Assembly: GCA_903910585.1 (NCBI GenBank)
Contig: CAIWAH010000249.1
Location: 1 to 64,000, forward strand
Direction: 5' to 3'
Length of the DNA stretch: 64,000 nucleotides
Source: an uncultured Verrucomicrobiota bacterium
GTDB lineage: Bacteria > Verrucomicrobiota > Verrucomicrobiia > Limisphaerales > UBA9464
Part shown: positions 62,115 through 64,000 of the stretch, piece after piece
Position numbering within the stretch: the stretch's first letter is position 1
How the letters are laid out: each line of letters starts with the position of its first letter
The notes under the pieces: model-generated
What the model was told of the DNA's origin: nothing
Seen by the model: only the letters and a program-made list of their open reading frames with translations
The model's database searches: none
Program-made: the position numbers and the translations under genes

Positions 62115-62167
62115 CTTTATCCGGCGCGTTGCTCCGGGCTGTTTCGCGCCGGTCGGCGCAGCGGGCA

Positions 62168-62182
62168 GGCTGGCAGCCAGCC
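62168..62182. repeat. palindrome GGCTGG-CAG-CCAGCC after mnmA
   Basis: Perfect 6-bp inverted repeat with a 3-base loop, in the 70-base gap between convergent mnmA and apbE, within GGGCAGGCTGGCAGCCAGCC. It could be a dispersed intergenic element or a bidirectional stop signal without a T-tract. Confidence 0.45.
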
Positions 62183-63073
62183 CTACGACGGAGGCGGGCG
62201 TTCGTCGCCTTCCAGGAAACGCACCGCGGGAAATACCTGCCGCAGCCGCTCCAGTGCCGGCGGATCGGCCAGGAGGGCGGCGGTGGACAGCGCATCCGAA
62301 TCCGTCGCCGAGAGGGCCACCACGGCGGCCACGCGGTTGGCCAAGACCGGCTCGCCGGTGCGGGGATCAAGCACATGGCCACGCTCCTGTCCGGCCGCGT
62401 CCCGGAATGACTTGCCCCAGCCCGCGGACACCGACAGCGACTCGTCGCGCAGTTCAATCGTGCCGCCGCGCGGCAGGGCAATGGTCCAGGCGGACGCGTC
62501 GGGCGGCGTGCCCACCGAGATGACCGTGCTGGTGCCGCCATGCAGGAGGGCCGATGACACCCCGGCTTCGCGCAGCAACTCGGCGGCGCGATCGAGCGCG
62601 TAGCCTTTGCCGATGCTGCCCAGATCCACGAGCACGCCGTCCCGCCGGAAGCGGACGCTGAAATCGGCGACCGACAGTTCCAACAGGTCGCAGCCTACGC
62701 AGGCCCGGGCCGCCGCCACCGCTTCGGCCTGAGCTTCAGCGCCGGAGCCACCGAGGAAACCCCACGCCCGGACCAAGGCCCCGGCGGTCACGTCGAACGC
62801 TCCGCCGGTGGCACGGGACAGTTCCACGGCGCGTTGAAGCAGACGGAAGGTCTCTGGCAACACCCGCACCGGCGCCAGCGCAGCGCCGGCGTTGAGCCGG
62901 GCGATATCCGTGTGCGGCCGGTAGAGGCTGAGGAGATTTTCGATCCGGTCCACCTCGTCGAGCGCCTCCTCCGCGGCGGCGCGCAACGTCGCTGGATTCG
63001 ATCCGTGCAGGACGAATTCAAACCGAGTCGCCATCGCGTGGCGGGCAACCAGGACTGGAGTGGAAGGAGTCAC
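62183..63073 (-). CDS. apbE: FAD:protein FMN transferase
   Basis: Protein of about 296 residues that attaches FMN covalently to threonine of flavoproteins such as Rnf and Nqr subunits. Family segments are HAMATRFEFVL, DEVDRIENLLSLYRPHTDIARLN, GGAFDVTAGALVRAWGF, VLVDLGSIGKGYALDRA, and HVLDPRTGEPV, the last two being ApbE signatures. No signal peptide is seen. The start may be the GTG at 63073 or a TTG three bases earlier. No target flavoprotein is encoded nearby. Confidence 0.92.
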   Translation of the reverse strand: MTPSTPVLVARHAMATRFEFVLHGSNPATLRAAAEEALDEVDRIENLLSLYRPHTDIARLNAGAALAPVRVLPETFRLLQRAVELSRATGGAFDVTAGALVRAWGFLGGSGAEAQAEAVAAARACVGCDLLELSVADFSVRFRRDGVLVDLGSIGKGYALDRAAELLREAGVSSALLHGGTSTVISVGTPPDASAWTIALPRGGTIELRDESLSVSAGWGKSFRDAAGQERGHVLDPRTGEPVLANRVAAVVALSATDSDALSTAALLADPPALERLRQVFPAVRFLEGDERPPPS

Positions 63074-63110
63074 CAAACAACAAACGCCGGCCCCACGGGG
63101 AGGCCGGCGT
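63074..63110 (-). terminator. rho-independent terminator of the Gfo/Idh/MocA gene
   Basis: Perfect 9-bp stem ACGCCGGCC/GGCCGGCGT at 63084-63092 and 63102-63110; reading the minus strand it is followed by TTGTTGTTTG. It lies 18 bases after the oxidoreductase stop and directly before the apbE start. Confidence 0.75.
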
Positions 63111-63128
63111 CTGGATAGACGGACCGAC

Positions 63129-64000
63129 TCAGGACAGCGGCGTGGTGCCGTAGTCGAGGGCCGGGATTTCGCGGCCGAGGCCGTCCTTCACCTTGCGGGT
63201 GGCGGCGTCGAAGTAGCACATCACGCCGAAGCGTTCGCTCATTTCCGCGAGCGAGATCACGGTCTGCACCTTCACGGCGAGATCGATGCCGGCGTTTTGC
63301 TTCTCCTGGCCGCGGATGGCGCGGAAGAAGTTGCGGTGGTGGTTGGCGACGCTCTCGGCGTTCTCGCCGGTGAAGGCCTCGCTGGTGACGGGGTCGATGT
63401 CCTCGGCGAAGGGACGCTCGGGCTTCAGTTCCACCTTGTTGCCGGCCATCGTCAGGGTGGCCTTGTGGCCGCGGATCATCTCCTGCGTGCCCTGCTCGTT
63501 CACGGTGCTGGAGGTGATGTGCATGACCATGCCGCTCGGGAACTCGGCGATGAGCTGCACGATCTCCGGCACGTCGCGGATGTATTCGGTCTTGGAGTCA
63601 CCCGAGGACTGGAGGTCGGACTGGACCTTCTTGTTGCCGACGCTGGCAACGCGGACCGGGAACTCGGGGTTGCCGGTGGCGAGCATGTAGGGATGCAGCT
63701 TGTGCGGGAACAGGTCACCCAGCAGGCCGGAGCAGTAGGGCTGATACTTGCGCCAGCGGAAGTAGTGGTCGGGATTGAACGGCACCTGCTTCTTGATCTG
63801 GTCGCCCATCCAGGCGGCCCAGTTCAGGTCCTCGGGCGTGCACCACTTCTGGATGGTGTAGTTCCATTCGCCCTTGGGATTGTTCCGCATGTAGCTGCCC
63901 TGGCTCATGACGACGGGACCGATCTTGCCGGCGCGGATCCACTCGGCGGCCTTGTGCCACTTCTTGTCGGAGCAGCCCTGGGAACCGACCTGCACCAGCT
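63129..64000 (-). CDS. Gfo/Idh/MocA-family oxidoreductase, N-terminus outside window
   Basis: Partial gene; the N-terminal Rossmann domain lies beyond position 64000. The visible 290 residues begin LVQVGSQGCSDKKWHKAAEWI and include GPVVMSQGSYMRNNPKGEWNY and DLNWAAWMGDQIKK. They continue with the C-terminal substrate domain (GLLGDLFPHKLHPYMLATG, SVANHHRNFFRAIRGQE). This is the verrucomicrobial/planctomycete subtype, usually Tat-exported or cytoplasmic sugar-type oxidoreductases; substrate unknown. Confidence 0.88.
   Translation of the reverse strand, partial: LVQVGSQGCSDKKWHKAAEWIRAGKIGPVVMSQGSYMRNNPKGEWNYTIQKWCTPEDLNWAAWMGDQIKKQVPFNPDHYFRWRKYQPYCSGLLGDLFPHKLHPYMLATGNPEFPVRVASVGNKKVQSDLQSSGDSKTEYIRDVPEIVQLIAEFPSGMVMHITSSTVNEQGTQEMIRGHKATLTMAGNKVELKPERPFAEDIDPVTSEAFTGENAESVANHHRNFFRAIRGQEKQNAGIDLAVKVQTVISLAEMSERFGVMCYFDAATRKVKDGLGREIPALDYGTTPLS

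Noticed and set aside
1..64000. CRISPR arrays, prophage or insertion sequences.
   Set aside because: No regularly spaced repeats, integrase, transposase, capsid or terminase signatures were seen anywhere in the window.

Overview
The window reads as chromosome of a Verrucomicrobiota bacterium, probably close to the Limisphaerales/Pedosphaera group. The reasons are the DUF1549/DUF1553 plus DUF1501 gene pair, planctomycete-type cytochromes, verrucomicrobial H-X9-DG prepilins, many large secreted multidomain proteins, lipid A genes and a long GreA-like protein. Most of the window is GC-rich. The ribosomal protein cluster at the left edge and one secreted-protein gene (22.9-25.0 kb) are visibly less so. 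No tRNA, rRNA, CRISPR array, transposase or integrase was found.

0-6.6 kb, minus strand: rplB-rpsS-rplV-rpsC-rplP-rpmC-rpsQ-rplN-rplX-rplE-rpsN-rpsH-rplF-rplR-rpsE, with rpsE cut by the window edge. rpsJ, rplC, rplD and rplW are not upstream of rplB; a 1.2 kb stretch without a supportable gene precedes a ferredoxin. 8-21 kb: a VTC-domain/DUF4956/HlyD-like operon, a c-type cytochrome, lpxK, a fatty acid desaturase, larE, a GreA-like factor divergent from rsmB, and a PLP decarboxylase coupled to a radical SAM gene. 21-27 kb: a serine hydrolase, a secreted protein and a secreted isochorismatase-like hydrolase with carbohydrate-binding modules.

26.8-34.4 kb is a mosaic. A sialidase-like 5' end is joined to a prepilin 3' end. 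Next comes a membrane-tethered ECF sigma factor translationally coupled to a membrane partner. Then come a small LysR-like remnant on the other strand, a 177-bp duplicated block and a sialidase-like 3' end. The second copy of the duplicated block lies inside a large secreted metalloprotease gene, where one base difference makes an in-frame TAA stop.

34-50 kb: an LLM flavin monooxygenase, a prepilin, an acyl carrier protein/acyltransferase pair, the DUF1549/DUF1553-DUF1501 pair, a 1101-aa secreted protein with a nested PA domain, a secreted phosphatase fused to a class II-like cytochrome c, and an LpxH-like gene with a glycosyltransferase. 50-59 kb looks like a phosphate-stress island: a secreted phytase-like/5'-nucleotidase fusion, a FeeM/OlsB-like N-acyltransferase coupled to a PlsC-like acyltransferase, and a PiT transporter with its DUF47 partner behind a three-unit Pho-box-like repeat. 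58.7-64 kb: a frameshifted, degenerate hybrid histidine kinase, mnmA, apbE and the C-terminal part of a Gfo/Idh/MocA oxidoreductase.

All family assignments come from reading motifs in the translated sequence; no database search was possible.
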